This document shows, one piece after another, positions 6,663 through 15,145 of a stretch of 64,000 nucleotides of DNA. Source of the stretch: Chryseobacterium sp. ERMR1:04 (GTDB lineage Bacteria > Bacteroidota > Bacteroidia > Flavobacteriales > Weeksellaceae). Within the stretch, counting starts at the first letter, position 1. Each line of letters starts with the position of its first letter. The translations under genes were made by a program, and so were the position numbers. The notes below the pieces were generated by a model, which saw nothing but the letters and a program-made list of their open reading frames with translations, did not search any database and had not been told where the DNA came from. The stretch covers positions 124,001 to 188,000 of the forward strand of contig NZ_LIRF01000003.1 of the NCBI RefSeq assembly GCF_001297705.1. The letters run 5' to 3'.

Positions 6663-8069
6663 TTACCAGTTTTTATCAATCATAAAAATCATTTGAGTCA
6701 TGGCCACTGCGCCTAAAAGAAGTTCTCTTTTGTTTACTTTATCGAAGGTATCTTCAACCGAATGATGATAATCGAAATATCTTTGGGTGTCTACCACCAT
6801 TTCTGCCAAGGGAATATCCAGTTTTTTCAAAGGAGAAATATCCTGAATAGCATCCGTTTGATCAAAATCATAAATGCCATACGGGAGAAAATAGTTTTTC
6901 CAGTCAAATATCAACCTTCTTCTTTGAGGAGACATATCTAATGCAAAACCTCTTGGCGAATAACCTCCTGCATCGGTTCCTAACGCGAAAATGTGCTTTT
7001 CGTCTCTCTTTTTAACGTAAGCTGCGTACATTTCACGGCCTTGTCCGCCATTTTCACTATTTGCATACAATACCACTCGGATCGTATGGTTATTTTCAAA
7101 GCCTAAGGCTTTTAATGTTCTCAATACTTCAATACACTGAACCACTCCGGTTCCGTCATCATGAGCCCCTTCAGCAAAATCCCAGGAATCTAGCTGAGCT
7201 CCCAAAACAATCACCTTAGAATCTTTTTTACCTTGAATTTCAGCAATGATATTCGGATTGGTGGTGTCGCCTTTTGATTCGGCAGACATATTGAGTTTTG
7301 CCGTTATTTTCTGTTTCTTTAATAATTTTTCCAGTTCATCTGCTGATTTTACGCCGATAGATAGCGCAGGAATTTTCACCTTGTCGTCCGGTTCGTAATA
7401 CACCATTTTTGCATGTGGAGTATCATTAGATGCGGTGGTTAATGATCTTATAATTAAAGCTTTTGCACCAGTTTTAGAAATAACAGAAGCGGAAATTAAC
7501 TTTGATTTTGCGGTAATTAAATACGAATCACTTGTATTAATGATTTTAGGATCTATCGGAAGGTTTACGAAAACAATTTTGTCTTTTAATTGTCCGATCG
7601 ATAAAGCGTTAAGCTCAGAAGTGGTGTTGATTTGAACAATCTCACCCACAAGATCTCTTCCTCCGGTTCCTTCAGAATTCCCAAAAGAAAGCATTTGAAT
7701 GTTTTTCCAATCTCCATTCGCTGCTTTTATTTGCAGAGATTCTTTTCCTCTTATCCAAACCGGAACTTTTACTTCCTGTCTCCAGATCATTTCAATACCG
7801 GCCTCTTTAAGCTTTTTTTCTGCCCATTCTACCGCCTTTATATAACCGGGAGTCGCACTAAAACGAGATCCTACTCCTTTGGTAAGTTCGCCAAGATTTT
7901 CATAGGCAGCGCCGTTGGTCATGATTTCATCAGAGATCTTTTTAAACTCATCATGATAGTTTAATTTGGTAACGATTCCTTTTTTGACAGGCTTTTTCTG
8001 AGGTTTTTTTTGAGAAAATAAAAATCCACTCAAAAAGAGTGGAAGTATGATAATGAATATTCTTTTCAT
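6663..8069 (-). CDS. M28-family paralogue with lost catalytic residues (probable pseudopeptidase)
   Basis: A 468-residue secreted protein (signal peptide MKRIFIIILPLFLSGFLFSQ, then a Lys/Pro-rich linker) that aligns along its length with the next gene downstream. The first zinc ligand His is Gln (GAQLDSWD, residue 292, codon at 7194-7196), and the catalytic Glu is Ser (NSENG, residue 338, codon at 7056-7058). The metal Asp in HDDGTG, the second Glu, the Asp in TDAGG and the HH pair remain. With the base and one ligand missing, peptidase activity is unlikely. It may bind peptide or partner with the active copy. The stop is two bases before the active copy's start, so the pair is co-transcribed. 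Confidence 0.85.
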   Translation of the reverse strand: MKRIFIIILPLFLSGFLFSQKKPQKKPVKKGIVTKLNYHDEFKKISDEIMTNGAAYENLGELTKGVGSRFSATPGYIKAVEWAEKKLKEAGIEMIWRQEVKVPVWIRGKESLQIKAANGDWKNIQMLSFGNSEGTGGRDLVGEIVQINTTSELNALSIGQLKDKIVFVNLPIDPKIINTSDSYLITAKSKLISASVISKTGAKALIIRSLTTASNDTPHAKMVYYEPDDKVKIPALSIGVKSADELEKLLKKQKITAKLNMSAESKGDTTNPNIIAEIQGKKDSKVIVLGAQLDSWDFAEGAHDDGTGVVQCIEVLRTLKALGFENNHTIRVVLYANSENGGQGREMYAAYVKKRDEKHIFALGTDAGGYSPRGFALDMSPQRRRLIFDWKNYFLPYGIYDFDQTDAIQDISPLKKLDIPLAEMVVDTQRYFDYHHSVEDTFDKVNKRELLLGAVAMTQMIFMIDKNW

Positions 8070-8124
8070 TTGTTGGGTACCTTTTCTTTTCCGTGCATAA
8101 AAGTAGGAAAAAATTAAGAATATA

Positions 8125-9369
8125 TTATTGTTTCATGTCGTACATTAAAAGGGCTGTAACCAATTTAGGTTCAATGAATGTACATTTTGGAGGCATGCTT
8201 AATTTCAGATCTGAAATTTTGATCATATCATTAAAACTTACCGGATAAATTCCAAAGCCAACACGACCCTCACCATTGTCTATTTTATCTTTTAAAATAT
8301 TGATTCCCTGAATGTTTGAAGTCCCTTTTACATAAGAGATTTTATCTGAACTGTCCGGATCATCAATTTTTAAAATACTCTTAAAGATATATTTATCAAT
8401 AAGATGGTGGTCTAGATTATCCAATGACATCTCTTGAGAACGAAGCTCATGTTTTACGTGAAGAGAATAGAATTTACCATCCAGATACATCGAAATGTGA
8501 AACTTTTGAGAAGGATAATATGCCGTTCCATCTTTCTCGTGAATTAGAAAATATTGATCTAACTGTGCTAAAAAATCCGCTGTTTCTAAATTATTAAGAT
8601 CGCTTACAATTCTGTTGTAATCGTGAATTTTAATAGACTGGTTGGAAACTATAAAACTGTACACGAAGTTATACGCTTCTGTACCGTTGTGTCTTTTGTT
8701 CTTGTCTTTATGAAACTTAGCATTCAATGCAGTGGAACCAATTCTGTGGTGCCCGTCCGCAATATAAAATGCGTCGATCTGATCGATAACTTCTTTAAAC
8801 TGTTGTAATTTCAAACGGTTATCAATTCTCCAGATCTTGTGTCTAATGCCTATGGTATCCACATGATTGAAAATCGGAACATTTTTCTCCTCGTGATTCA
8901 TTAATAATTCTATCTTTGAATTGGAAGGGTAGGTAAGCAATACAGGTTCTGCCTGCAGGTTTACTTTTTCAAGATAATGTGCCAGTTTCTCCTTTTTCTG
9001 AGGAATGGTACTTTCATGTCTTTTGATCTTTCCGCTCCAGAAATCCTCTATACTTGCTAAACCAAGCAATCCTCTAAAGATCTGTTTATTAGGGTAAATT
9101 TGTTCATAAAGGTAATATGCCGAACTATCCTGAACCAATTTTTTATCTTCCAGTAATTCTTCAAAAGTAGATCGAATCTTCCTTAGATTTCGGTCAATAT
9201 CTTTAGATTTACTTACAACATAAGGTTTAATCATGTTGATGTAAGTATTTTCAACTTGAGCTTTCTCTGCGATTTCTTCCTGCGTAAAATTATCAAGAGG
9301 ATGCGTAGGGAAAGTGCTCTCAAAGTCTTTGTGAGGTCTTATTCCGCGAAATGGTTTAAAAATAGGCAT
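8125..9369 (-). CDS. DUF1015 family protein
   Basis: A 414-residue cytoplasmic protein that begins MPIFKPFRGIRPHKDF, the usual DUF1015 start, and has the central YIADGHHR motif with a paired His. Length is normal for the family. The function is not established; in many Bacteroidota it lies with serA and serC, as it does here, three bases after the serA stop. That conserved placement suggests a link to serine metabolism. The two M28 genes follow 55 bases later on the same strand and may be read through. Confidence 0.85.
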   Translation of the reverse strand: MPIFKPFRGIRPHKDFESTFPTHPLDNFTQEEIAEKAQVENTYINMIKPYVVSKSKDIDRNLRKIRSTFEELLEDKKLVQDSSAYYLYEQIYPNKQIFRGLLGLASIEDFWSGKIKRHESTIPQKKEKLAHYLEKVNLQAEPVLLTYPSNSKIELLMNHEEKNVPIFNHVDTIGIRHKIWRIDNRLKLQQFKEVIDQIDAFYIADGHHRIGSTALNAKFHKDKNKRHNGTEAYNFVYSFIVSNQSIKIHDYNRIVSDLNNLETADFLAQLDQYFLIHEKDGTAYYPSQKFHISMYLDGKFYSLHVKHELRSQEMSLDNLDHHLIDKYIFKSILKIDDPDSSDKISYVKGTSNIQGINILKDKIDNGEGRVGFGIYPVSFNDMIKISDLKLSMPPKCTFIEPKLVTALLMYDMKQ

Positions 9370-9372
9370 ATT

Positions 9373-10338
9373 TTATTTTATAGTTTCTTTTTGTAGCTTA
9401 ATAATTTGTTCTGCAAGTTCCAGTCCGATTTTTTCCTGAGCATCTATGGTGTTTCCTCCAACATGAGGAGAAAGAGATAATGCAGGATTCATCAATAAAG
9501 GCAACTCGGGGGTAGGTTCGTTTTCAAAAACGTCTAAGGCTGCACCAGCTACTTTTTCTGATTCAATAAAATCAATTAAAGCAACTTCATTCATAACGCC
9601 ACCTCTTGCAGTATTCACAATATAAACACCGTCTTTCATTTTCTCAAACTGTTCGGTGTCTATGATATATTCGTTTGTTTTTGACGTGTTAATGCTAATG
9701 AAATCAGTGTCTTTGTAGAAAGCATCTGAGTCATTTGTTGAAGTGATTTCAAAGTTAACCGTCTGTCCGTCAAAAAAGTCTAAGGTAACAACTTTTGTTT
9801 TGGGTTTTCTGGTTAATACTTTAATTTTCATTCCCAATGCAATTCCCATCTTCACCACTTCCTGACCAATACTTCCGAAGCCGATAACCCCTAAAGTTTT
9901 ACCGGAAAGTTCATACGCATTGCTGAAAGATTTTTTCATTGCATTGAAATGCGTTTCTCCTTCCAATGGCATCAGTCTGTTGGATTCGTGAAGGAATCTT
10001 GCCAGTGAAAAGAAATGGCCAAAAACCAATTCTGCCACCGATTTTGAAGAGGCATCCGGCGTATTGATTACTTTAATGCCTTTACTTTGGGCATATTCAA
10101 CATCAATATTATCCATCCCGATACCGCCTCTTCCAATGATTTGAAGATTCGGACAGGCATCGATCATATCTTGCTTTACTTTCGTTACACTTCTTACCAA
10201 AAGGACATCCACATTATTTTCGTTGATAAAATTAATAACGTGATCTTGGGCAACACGGTTGTCCAAAATTTCAATTCCGGCATCTTGCAATGCTTTTCGT
10301 CCTGCTTCGGAAATTCCGTCGTTAGCTAAAACTTTCAT
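9373..10338 (-). CDS. serA: D-3-phosphoglycerate dehydrogenase
   Basis: A 321-residue NAD-dependent 2-hydroxyacid dehydrogenase for the first step of serine synthesis (3-phosphoglycerate to 3-phosphohydroxypyruvate). The nucleotide-binding motif is GVIGFGSIGQ (about residues 150-160). The active-site residues lie in VNTARGG (Arg), DVFENEP (Glu) and SPHVGG (His). The protein ends after the catalytic domains, so it is the short type without the ACT regulatory domain, as is common in Flavobacteriia. serC lies 88 bases upstream on the same strand, and DUF1015 follows by three bases. Confidence 0.92.
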   Translation of the reverse strand: MKVLANDGISEAGRKALQDAGIEILDNRVAQDHVINFINENNVDVLLVRSVTKVKQDMIDACPNLQIIGRGGIGMDNIDVEYAQSKGIKVINTPDASSKSVAELVFGHFFSLARFLHESNRLMPLEGETHFNAMKKSFSNAYELSGKTLGVIGFGSIGQEVVKMGIALGMKIKVLTRKPKTKVVTLDFFDGQTVNFEITSTNDSDAFYKDTDFISINTSKTNEYIIDTEQFEKMKDGVYIVNTARGGVMNEVALIDFIESEKVAGAALDVFENEPTPELPLLMNPALSLSPHVGGNTIDAQEKIGLELAEQIIKLQKETIK

Positions 10339-10358
10339 ATGATTAGTTTCTCAATGTG

Positions 10359-10366
10359 CAAATGTA
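10359..10366 (-). promoter_or_regulatory. -7 box (TACATTTG) before serA
   Basis: The minus strand reads TACATTTG, a full match to the Bacteroidota TAnnTTTG -7 box, about 20 bases before the serA start. No TTTG lies at the ideal distance upstream. serA may therefore be transcribed alone as well as from serC. Confidence 0.4.
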
Positions 10367-10408
10367 ACAATTTAGCATGTATATAAAATTCAATGATAAA
10401 TTGTTACA
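10363..10408. repeat. 12-bp inverted repeat between serC and serA
   Basis: TGTAACAATTTA (10363-10374) and TAAATTGTTACA (10397-10408) are perfect inverted copies 22 bases apart. The left arm overlaps the -7 box of serA. It could be an operator or an RNA hairpin. Confidence 0.45.
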
Positions 10409-10426
10409 ATGCTATATTTTTTAAAT

Positions 10427-11488
10427 TTATATAGATTTCATTACGTCTACCAATACCTGTACACTTTCAATAGGTAAGGCATTGTATAAACTCGCTCTGT
10501 ATCCTCCTAAGCTTCTGTGTCCGTTTAATCCACTGATTCCGGCAGTTTTCCAGGCATTATCGAACGCTTCTTTTTTGCTTTCGTCTGTTATCTTGAAAGA
10601 AACATTCATCAAAGAACGGTCTTCTTTTACACAAAACGTCTCAAATAACGGATTCGTATCAATCTCATCGTATAAAAGTTTTGCTTTTGCTTCGTTTCTT
10701 GCCTCAGCAGCAGCAATTCCTCCATGTTTTTCTAAATACTGTAAAGTCAATAAAGACGCATACACAGGGAAAACCGGTGGGGTATTATACATTGATTCTT
10801 TTGAAATATGCTGAGAGTAATCTAAAATAGACAACATATTTTCTCTTCCTGTTTTTCCAAGGATCTCTTTTTTGATGATCACTAAAGTAACACCTGCCGG
10901 ACCCATGTTTTTCTGAGCTCCTGCATAGATCAAATCAAATTTAGAGAAATCTAGCTGTCTGGAGAAAATGTCAGAACTCATGTCGCAAACCATCAAAGTA
11001 TCTACTTCCGGGAAAGATTTCATTTGAGTTCCGTAAATGGTATTGTTTGAAGTACAGTGGAAATAATCGTATTCTGAACCTACTGTATAATCTTTAGGAA
11101 CGAAAGAGTAGTTTTCTTCTTTTGAAGAACCTACAACATCCACATCACCTAATTTTTTTGCTTCCTTGATGGCTCCTGCAGCCCAAGTTCCTGTGTTTAG
11201 GTAAGCCGCTTTTCCTCCAACTTTCAATAAATTGTAAGGAACCATTGCAAATTGCAGACTGGCGCCACCTCCTAAATACAAAACCTCATACTCGTCACCA
11301 AGGTTCATTAATCTTTTTACAATCGCACGCGCTTCGTCCATTACCGCTACGAAATCTTTGCTTCTGTGAGAGATCTCAAGAAGAGATAAACCAATACCGT
11401 TAAAATCCAAAATAGCTTCTGCCGATTTTTCGAATACCTCTTGTGGTAAGATACATGGTCCTGCGCTGAAGTTGTGCTTTTTGCTCAT
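10427..11488 (-). CDS. serC: Phosphoserine aminotransferase
   Basis: A 353-residue PLP enzyme for the second step of serine synthesis, also used in pyridoxine synthesis. It starts MSKKHNFSAGPCILP, the typical SerC beginning, and carries LLEISHRSKDF and the PLP-lysine segment YAGAQKNMGPAGV (Lys near 193). Length matches the family. It is first in the serC-serA-DUF1015 run on the minus strand. Confidence 0.93.
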   Translation of the reverse strand: MSKKHNFSAGPCILPQEVFEKSAEAILDFNGIGLSLLEISHRSKDFVAVMDEARAIVKRLMNLGDEYEVLYLGGGASLQFAMVPYNLLKVGGKAAYLNTGTWAAGAIKEAKKLGDVDVVGSSKEENYSFVPKDYTVGSEYDYFHCTSNNTIYGTQMKSFPEVDTLMVCDMSSDIFSRQLDFSKFDLIYAGAQKNMGPAGVTLVIIKKEILGKTGRENMLSILDYSQHISKESMYNTPPVFPVYASLLTLQYLEKHGGIAAAEARNEAKAKLLYDEIDTNPLFETFCVKEDRSLMNVSFKITDESKKEAFDNAWKTAGISGLNGHRSLGGYRASLYNALPIESVQVLVDVMKSI

Positions 11489-11577
11489 ATTTTTATTTTT
11501 TTTGGTTTTTACAAGAACTTTCGTGCTTGCACTTTGATTTTTACTATCTTAATTTAGATTTTTGAAATATATGCTTA

Positions 11578-11614
11578 AAAAAACCGTCTCATACTGGCTG
11601 AGACGGCGTTTTTT
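11578..11614 (-). terminator. Terminator of the ferredoxin gene
   Basis: The arms CCGTCTCA and TGAGACGG are separated by 7 bases, with A and T runs outside. The 3' arm starts inside the ferredoxin stop region, so this ends that minus-strand transcript about 90 bases before serC. Confidence 0.8.
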
Positions 11615-11963
11615 ATTCACCGTGTAAAAATGCTTTCTTATTAAGCAGGGCTTCTTCAGATTCTACATGATCCTCATCAGGAACACAGCAATCTACTGGG
11701 CAAACCGCTGCACACTGTGGCTCTTCATGGAATCCTTTGCATTCCGTACACTTATCTGTTACAATAAAATAAACATCATCATTCACAGGCTCTTGTGGTG
11801 CATCTGCATCCACTGTAAGTCCTGATGGCAATGTGACAGTACCTTTAAGCTCAGTACCCTCGGAAGCTTTCCAATCTACTGCTCCTTCATATATTGCATT
11901 ATTAGGACACTCTGGTTCACAGGCCCCGCAATTAATGCATTCATCAGTTATTTTAATAGCCAT
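11613..11963 (-). CDS. 2[4Fe-4S] dicluster ferredoxin
   Basis: A 116-residue cytoplasmic electron carrier. Cluster one is bound by CINCGACEPECP (residues 9-20), and cluster two by CTECKGFHEEPQCAAVCP, where the longer gap between the second and third Cys marks the Allochromatium-type ferredoxins. An insert rich in Thr, Gly and Val separates the two motifs. It is divergent from the acyl-CoA reductase gene, a neighbourhood common in Flavobacteriia. The electron partner is unknown. Confidence 0.9.
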   Translation of the reverse strand: MAIKITDECINCGACEPECPNNAIYEGAVDWKASEGTELKGTVTLPSGLTVDADAPQEPVNDDVYFIVTDKCTECKGFHEEPQCAAVCPVDCCVPDEDHVESEEALLNKKAFLHGE

Positions 11964-11976
11964 CGCTAATTTTTTT

Positions 11977-11994
11977 TAAATTTGCACAAAATTA
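11977..11994. promoter_or_regulatory. Overlapping divergent -7 boxes for ferredoxin and acyl-CoA reductase
   Basis: On the plus strand TAAATTTG lies at 11977-11984; on the minus strand TAATTTTG lies at 11987-11994. Both are full matches to TAnnTTTG and sit two bases apart, about 39 bases before the 12023 ATG and 24 bases before the 11963 ATG. Polymerase on one promoter would exclude the other. Confidence 0.5.
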
Positions 11995-12022
11995 CAAAAT
12001 ATTCCCCAATTTTACAGTAATT

Positions 12023-13057
12023 ATGAATATCGAAAATCAAGTTTTAGGACTTATTAACCTAAGTAATTGGATAAAAGAGTTTTTAGCAAAAAATTCAGCA
12101 GACTATAATGAGAATGATTCTGATTTTGAATTATTATTAAGAAAGTCTGAAATGGAAAACCCGTGGTTTACCATTGATAATCAGAAATTTGCTTTACAGC
12201 AATGGTCGGATCTCCTCACGGAAGAAAATATAAAGAATTGGCTTAAGGAATATTCTGTCTCTAAAACAACAAAAAGAGTAGGGTTGATCTTAGCTGGAAA
12301 CATTCCTTTGGTAGGATTGCATGATGTGATTTCTGTAGTGTTGAGCAACCATATTCCGGTTATTAAATTGTCTTCAAAAGACAAATTGATGGTTCCTTTT
12401 TTATTAAAAAAATGGAAAGAGCTTTCTGATAATAACGTTGAATATGAGTTTATTGAAAGGTTAGAAAACTTTGATGCGGTGATTGCAACAGGAAGCAATA
12501 ATACGGCAAGGTATCTAGAGTATTATTTTAAAAAGCATCTGAATATTATCCGTAAAAACAGAACGTCAATTGCTGTTTTAAAAGGTGATGAAACGGTGGA
12601 AGAATTGAAGCTTTTGGCCAATGATATTTTCCAGTATTTCGGGTTGGGTTGCAGAAATGTAACAAGAATTTTAATTCCACAGGATTTTGTAATCGACAGA
12701 TTATTTGAAAGTTTTGTAGGCTTTCAGGATGTCATCAATCATAATAAATATGCAAACAATTATGAATACAACAGAGCGGTTTATCTTTTAAATCAGGATA
12801 AATTCTGGGATAATAATTTTGTGATGATGAAGGAGGATGATAAATTATTCAGTCCACTTTCTGTGATTAATTTCAGCAGATATTCTTCTTTGGATGATGT
12901 TAAAAGTTTTATTGCTGAAAATGAAGAAAATATTCAGTGTATTGTGGCTAAAGAAGAACTTGGCTTAGATTCTGTATATTTTGGTCAAGCACAAAATCCA
13001 GGTTTGGATACCTATGCAGACAATGTAGATACGATGAAATTTTTAGAAGTAATTTAA
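12023..13057 (+). CDS. Acyl-CoA reductase, LuxC-type
   Basis: A 344-residue cytoplasmic protein with the LuxC/acyl-CoA reductase layout. VGLILAGNIPLVGLHD (about residues 92-107) is the family's nucleotide-site segment, AVIATGSNNTARY follows, and the catalytic-Cys segment is FGLGCRNVTRI (Cys near 213). Such enzymes reduce acyl-CoA or acyl thioesters to aldehydes; the physiological substrate in Flavobacteriia is not settled. It is divergent from the ferredoxin. Confidence 0.8.
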   Translation: MNIENQVLGLINLSNWIKEFLAKNSADYNENDSDFELLLRKSEMENPWFTIDNQKFALQQWSDLLTEENIKNWLKEYSVSKTTKRVGLILAGNIPLVGLHDVISVVLSNHIPVIKLSSKDKLMVPFLLKKWKELSDNNVEYEFIERLENFDAVIATGSNNTARYLEYYFKKHLNIIRKNRTSIAVLKGDETVEELKLLANDIFQYFGLGCRNVTRILIPQDFVIDRLFESFVGFQDVINHNKYANNYEYNRAVYLLNQDKFWDNNFVMMKEDDKLFSPLSVINFSRYSSLDDVKSFIAENEENIQCIVAKEELGLDSVYFGQAQNPGLDTYADNVDTMKFLEVI

Positions 13058-13099
13058 TTCTTCGTATCTTCAATATAATTACACTCAATCACGAAATTT

Positions 13100-13552
13100 A
13101 TGAAAAAAACAATTTTAATCCTTTCTGTTCTTACGGCGCAGGTCTTTTTTTCGCAGAAAGTAAAAAGTCTTACCATAAAGGAGGCTAAAACAACAGAGCA
13201 GAAGCTTGAACTCAGCAAAGAGAAAAAAGAATTGTTCAATGGAAAGTTCTTGCAGTTTATCAGTGCGTTGAAATCTTCTGACAGAAAAGCAATGGATGCT
13301 TTACTTTCTGATAAATCAAGGCAGGTTGTTACAGATGAAGTGTATAAGAAGCTATCGGAAGATATTGATTCTAATAAGAAGATGGAGATCTTTAAGACCG
13401 GGTATAAATCATTGGTGAATGGAGGTAATTATCCTATGATTCAGTATAAATATTCGGACGATAAATCTCAGGATCCGAAAGAAATTATTACCGCTGTTTT
13501 TGAAGAAGACGGAAAGATCTTAGGGATTAAGCCGTATAAGGCTGGGAAATAA
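13100..13552 (+). CDS. Small secreted protein of unknown function
   Basis: A 150-residue protein with a signal peptide (MKKTILILSVLTAQVFFSQ). The mature part is Lys/Glu-rich and mostly helical, ending in a short strand region (IITAVFEEDGKILGIKPYKAG) that recalls DUF3887-type proteins. No catalytic motif is visible. It lies 42 bases after the acyl-CoA reductase and 38 before the BI-1 gene, so the three may share a transcript. Confidence 0.7.
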   Translation: MKKTILILSVLTAQVFFSQKVKSLTIKEAKTTEQKLELSKEKKELFNGKFLQFISALKSSDRKAMDALLSDKSRQVVTDEVYKKLSEDIDSNKKMEIFKTGYKSLVNGGNYPMIQYKYSDDKSQDPKEIITAVFEEDGKILGIKPYKAGK

Positions 13553-13590
13553 GTTAAAATTTAATTATATTTAAATAAAAAATATAAACT

Positions 13591-14277
13591 ATGATGACAG
13601 ATGTTTTAGTAGCTCAATCTACAGATGTAGAAAAGGCTAGTTTTTACAAGAAGACGTATTTACACGTTGCTTTAGCGATCCTCGCATTTATCGGGGTTGA
13701 AGCGGTTTTATTGAAAGTGGTACCTGAGCAATTAATTGTTGCGATGTTCGCTCAAAGATTTGCTTGGTTGTTAATTATCGGAGTATTTTGGCTGGCTTCA
13801 GTGTTGGCTGCAAAATGGTCGCTTTCACAAAGTAAATCAACGCAATATATGGGACTTGGATTCTATGTTTTGCTTGAAGCGGTTATTTTCTTACCGTTAA
13901 TTTACATTGCGATGGTGTATTCCGGAGCGCAGGTTATTTTTCAGGCTGCGACATTAACAGTGGCTATGTTTGCAGGAATTTCGGCAGTAGCTTTTACTTC
14001 TAAAAGAGATTTTTCTTTTTTAAGAAATATTATTGTGATCGGTGGATTTATCGCGCTAGGATTGATTGTTGCCGGAATGATTTTCGGGTTCAATCTTGGA
14101 CTTTGGTTCTCTGTAGGAATGGTAATCCTGGCTTCTGCAACTATTTTGTATCAAACAAGTAAACTTAAAGAGTCTTACGCTACCAATCAGTATGTAGGAG
14201 CTGCATTACAGCTTTTCGCATCTATTATGCTATTGTTCTGGTATATCTTAAGTATTTTAATGAGCAGAAGAAGCTAA
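13591..14277 (+). CDS. Bax inhibitor-1/YccA family membrane protein
   Basis: A 228-residue integral membrane protein with seven predicted membrane spans, starting after a short soluble N-terminus. The family features are the N-terminal FYKKTYLHVALAI, the long hydrophobic segments and the late YQTSKLKESY. Members of the family act as pH-dependent ion leak channels or protect against stress; the role here is unknown. A terminator follows at 14307. Confidence 0.85.
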   Translation: MMTDVLVAQSTDVEKASFYKKTYLHVALAILAFIGVEAVLLKVVPEQLIVAMFAQRFAWLLIIGVFWLASVLAAKWSLSQSKSTQYMGLGFYVLLEAVIFLPLIYIAMVYSGAQVIFQAATLTVAMFAGISAVAFTSKRDFSFLRNIIVIGGFIALGLIVAGMIFGFNLGLWFSVGMVILASATILYQTSKLKESYATNQYVGAALQLFASIMLLFWYILSILMSRRS

Positions 14278-14306
14278 TATAAAGTAAAGAAATTTTATAA
14301 ACCCAA

Positions 14307-14340
14307 AAAATCCTGATGTCTTTTCATCGGGATTTTATTT
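14307..14340 (+). terminator. Terminator after the BI-1 gene
   Basis: AAAATCCTGATG and CATCGGGATTTT pair with one wobble around TCTTTT and lead into ATTT. Confidence 0.75.
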
Positions 14341-14450
14341 TTGGTGGTTTAAACACAAATGAAACTAATTTTGTCACAAATAAACCCTAAATTTTTATAA
14401 GCTTAATTGGTGTAGATTCGTGAAATATTTGTGGTATTAGTGTTTAAGTT

Positions 14451-14699
14451 TTATTTATCAATTGATCCTAAAACCTTTTGAGCAAAAGAATTTAAAGCAT
14501 CTTTTTCACTCATTCCGTTTTGAACGTTAGCGTGAACTTCCAATGCTCCACAGATGTTTGTAATCAATTCACCTGTAACGTTTAGGTCTTCTTCGCTTGT
14601 TCCTCTGAATTCGCTGAAACTCTCTAAAACTTCTAACGTTTTTTCAAGATTTTCAGGGGTTTGATTTTGGTAAAATTGTCTTATTACGGGTAACTTCAT
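14451..14699 (-). CDS. Small conserved protein (DUF6952-like)
   Basis: An 82-residue soluble helical protein (MKLPVIRQFYQNQTPENLEKTLEVLESFSEF...). I believe it is the DUF6952-type protein that accompanies thioredoxin in Flavobacteriia, but no function is known. Its ATG shares a base with the thioredoxin stop (TAATG), so it is translated in step with that gene. That points to a redox or peroxide-related role. Confidence 0.65.
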   Translation of the reverse strand: MKLPVIRQFYQNQTPENLEKTLEVLESFSEFRGTSEEDLNVTGELITNICGALEVHANVQNGMSEKDALNSFAQKVLGSIDK

Positions 14700-15007
14700 T
14701 ATGCTAATTCATTAAAAAGGTTAATTAAACTTTCTGCTTGGTTAGATTGAACCTGGTTGACCAATTCGCCATTTTTGAAGATCGCAAAAGTAGGTAAGTT
14801 GTCCACTTTAGCTAATTTTCTACTTTCCGGTAATTTTTCTGCATCTACATAAAGAAAAGGAATGCTGTCGTTTTCAGAAGCTAATTTTTTGAATTTAGGC
14901 TTCATAATTCTGCAGTTTCCACACCATGTTGCTCCGTATTGCACCACAACTTTTTCGTTGTCTGCTACTATATTTTGTAACGTATCTTCTGTTAATTCTG
15001 TATACAT
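14699..15007 (-). CDS. Thioredoxin family protein with a WCGNC site
   Basis: A 102-residue cytoplasmic thioredoxin-fold protein. The active site is ATWCGNCRIMKPKF (Cys at about 28 and 31), where the usual Gly-Pro is Gly-Asn; this should shift the redox potential. The cis-Pro segment is DNLPTFAIFKNGE. It lies downstream of the peroxiredoxin on the same strand and may reduce it. A long inverted repeat covers its start codon. Confidence 0.88.
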   Translation of the reverse strand: MYTELTEDTLQNIVADNEKVVVQYGATWCGNCRIMKPKFKKLASENDSIPFLYVDAEKLPESRKLAKVDNLPTFAIFKNGELVNQVQSNQAESLINLFNELA

Positions 15008-15039
15008 TGTTTATTTTTTAGAATAAAATAAACAATGTA
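15003..15039 (-). repeat. 15-bp inverted repeat over the thioredoxin start codon
   Basis: TACATTGTTTATTTT (15003-15017) and AAAATAAACAATGTA (15025-15039) are perfect inverted copies with a 7-base loop. The thioredoxin ATG (15005-15007) and its upstream leader sit in the stem, so a folded mRNA would hide the start. Confidence 0.6.
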
Positions 15040-15128
15040 GCAATCTAATAATTTACCAGTGTAACAATAAGATTCTTCACTTCGTTCAGAATGACAAGAA
15101 TTGCTACATTGTTAGATTGCTACATTGT
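15032..15128. repeat. 97-bp inverted-repeat element with an embedded REP-like sequence
   Basis: ACAATGTAGCAATCTAA (15032-15048) and TTAGATTGCTACATTGT (15112-15128) are perfect 17-bp inverted ends. Inside is GATTCTTCACTTCGTTCAG then AATGACAA (15071-15096), which recurs in related form at 38.8-38.96 kb. A second ATTGCTACATTGTTA copy precedes the right end. The look is that of a small MITE-like element inserted upstream of thioredoxin. Confidence 0.55.
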
Positions 15129-15145
15129 TATATTAAAATTAGATA

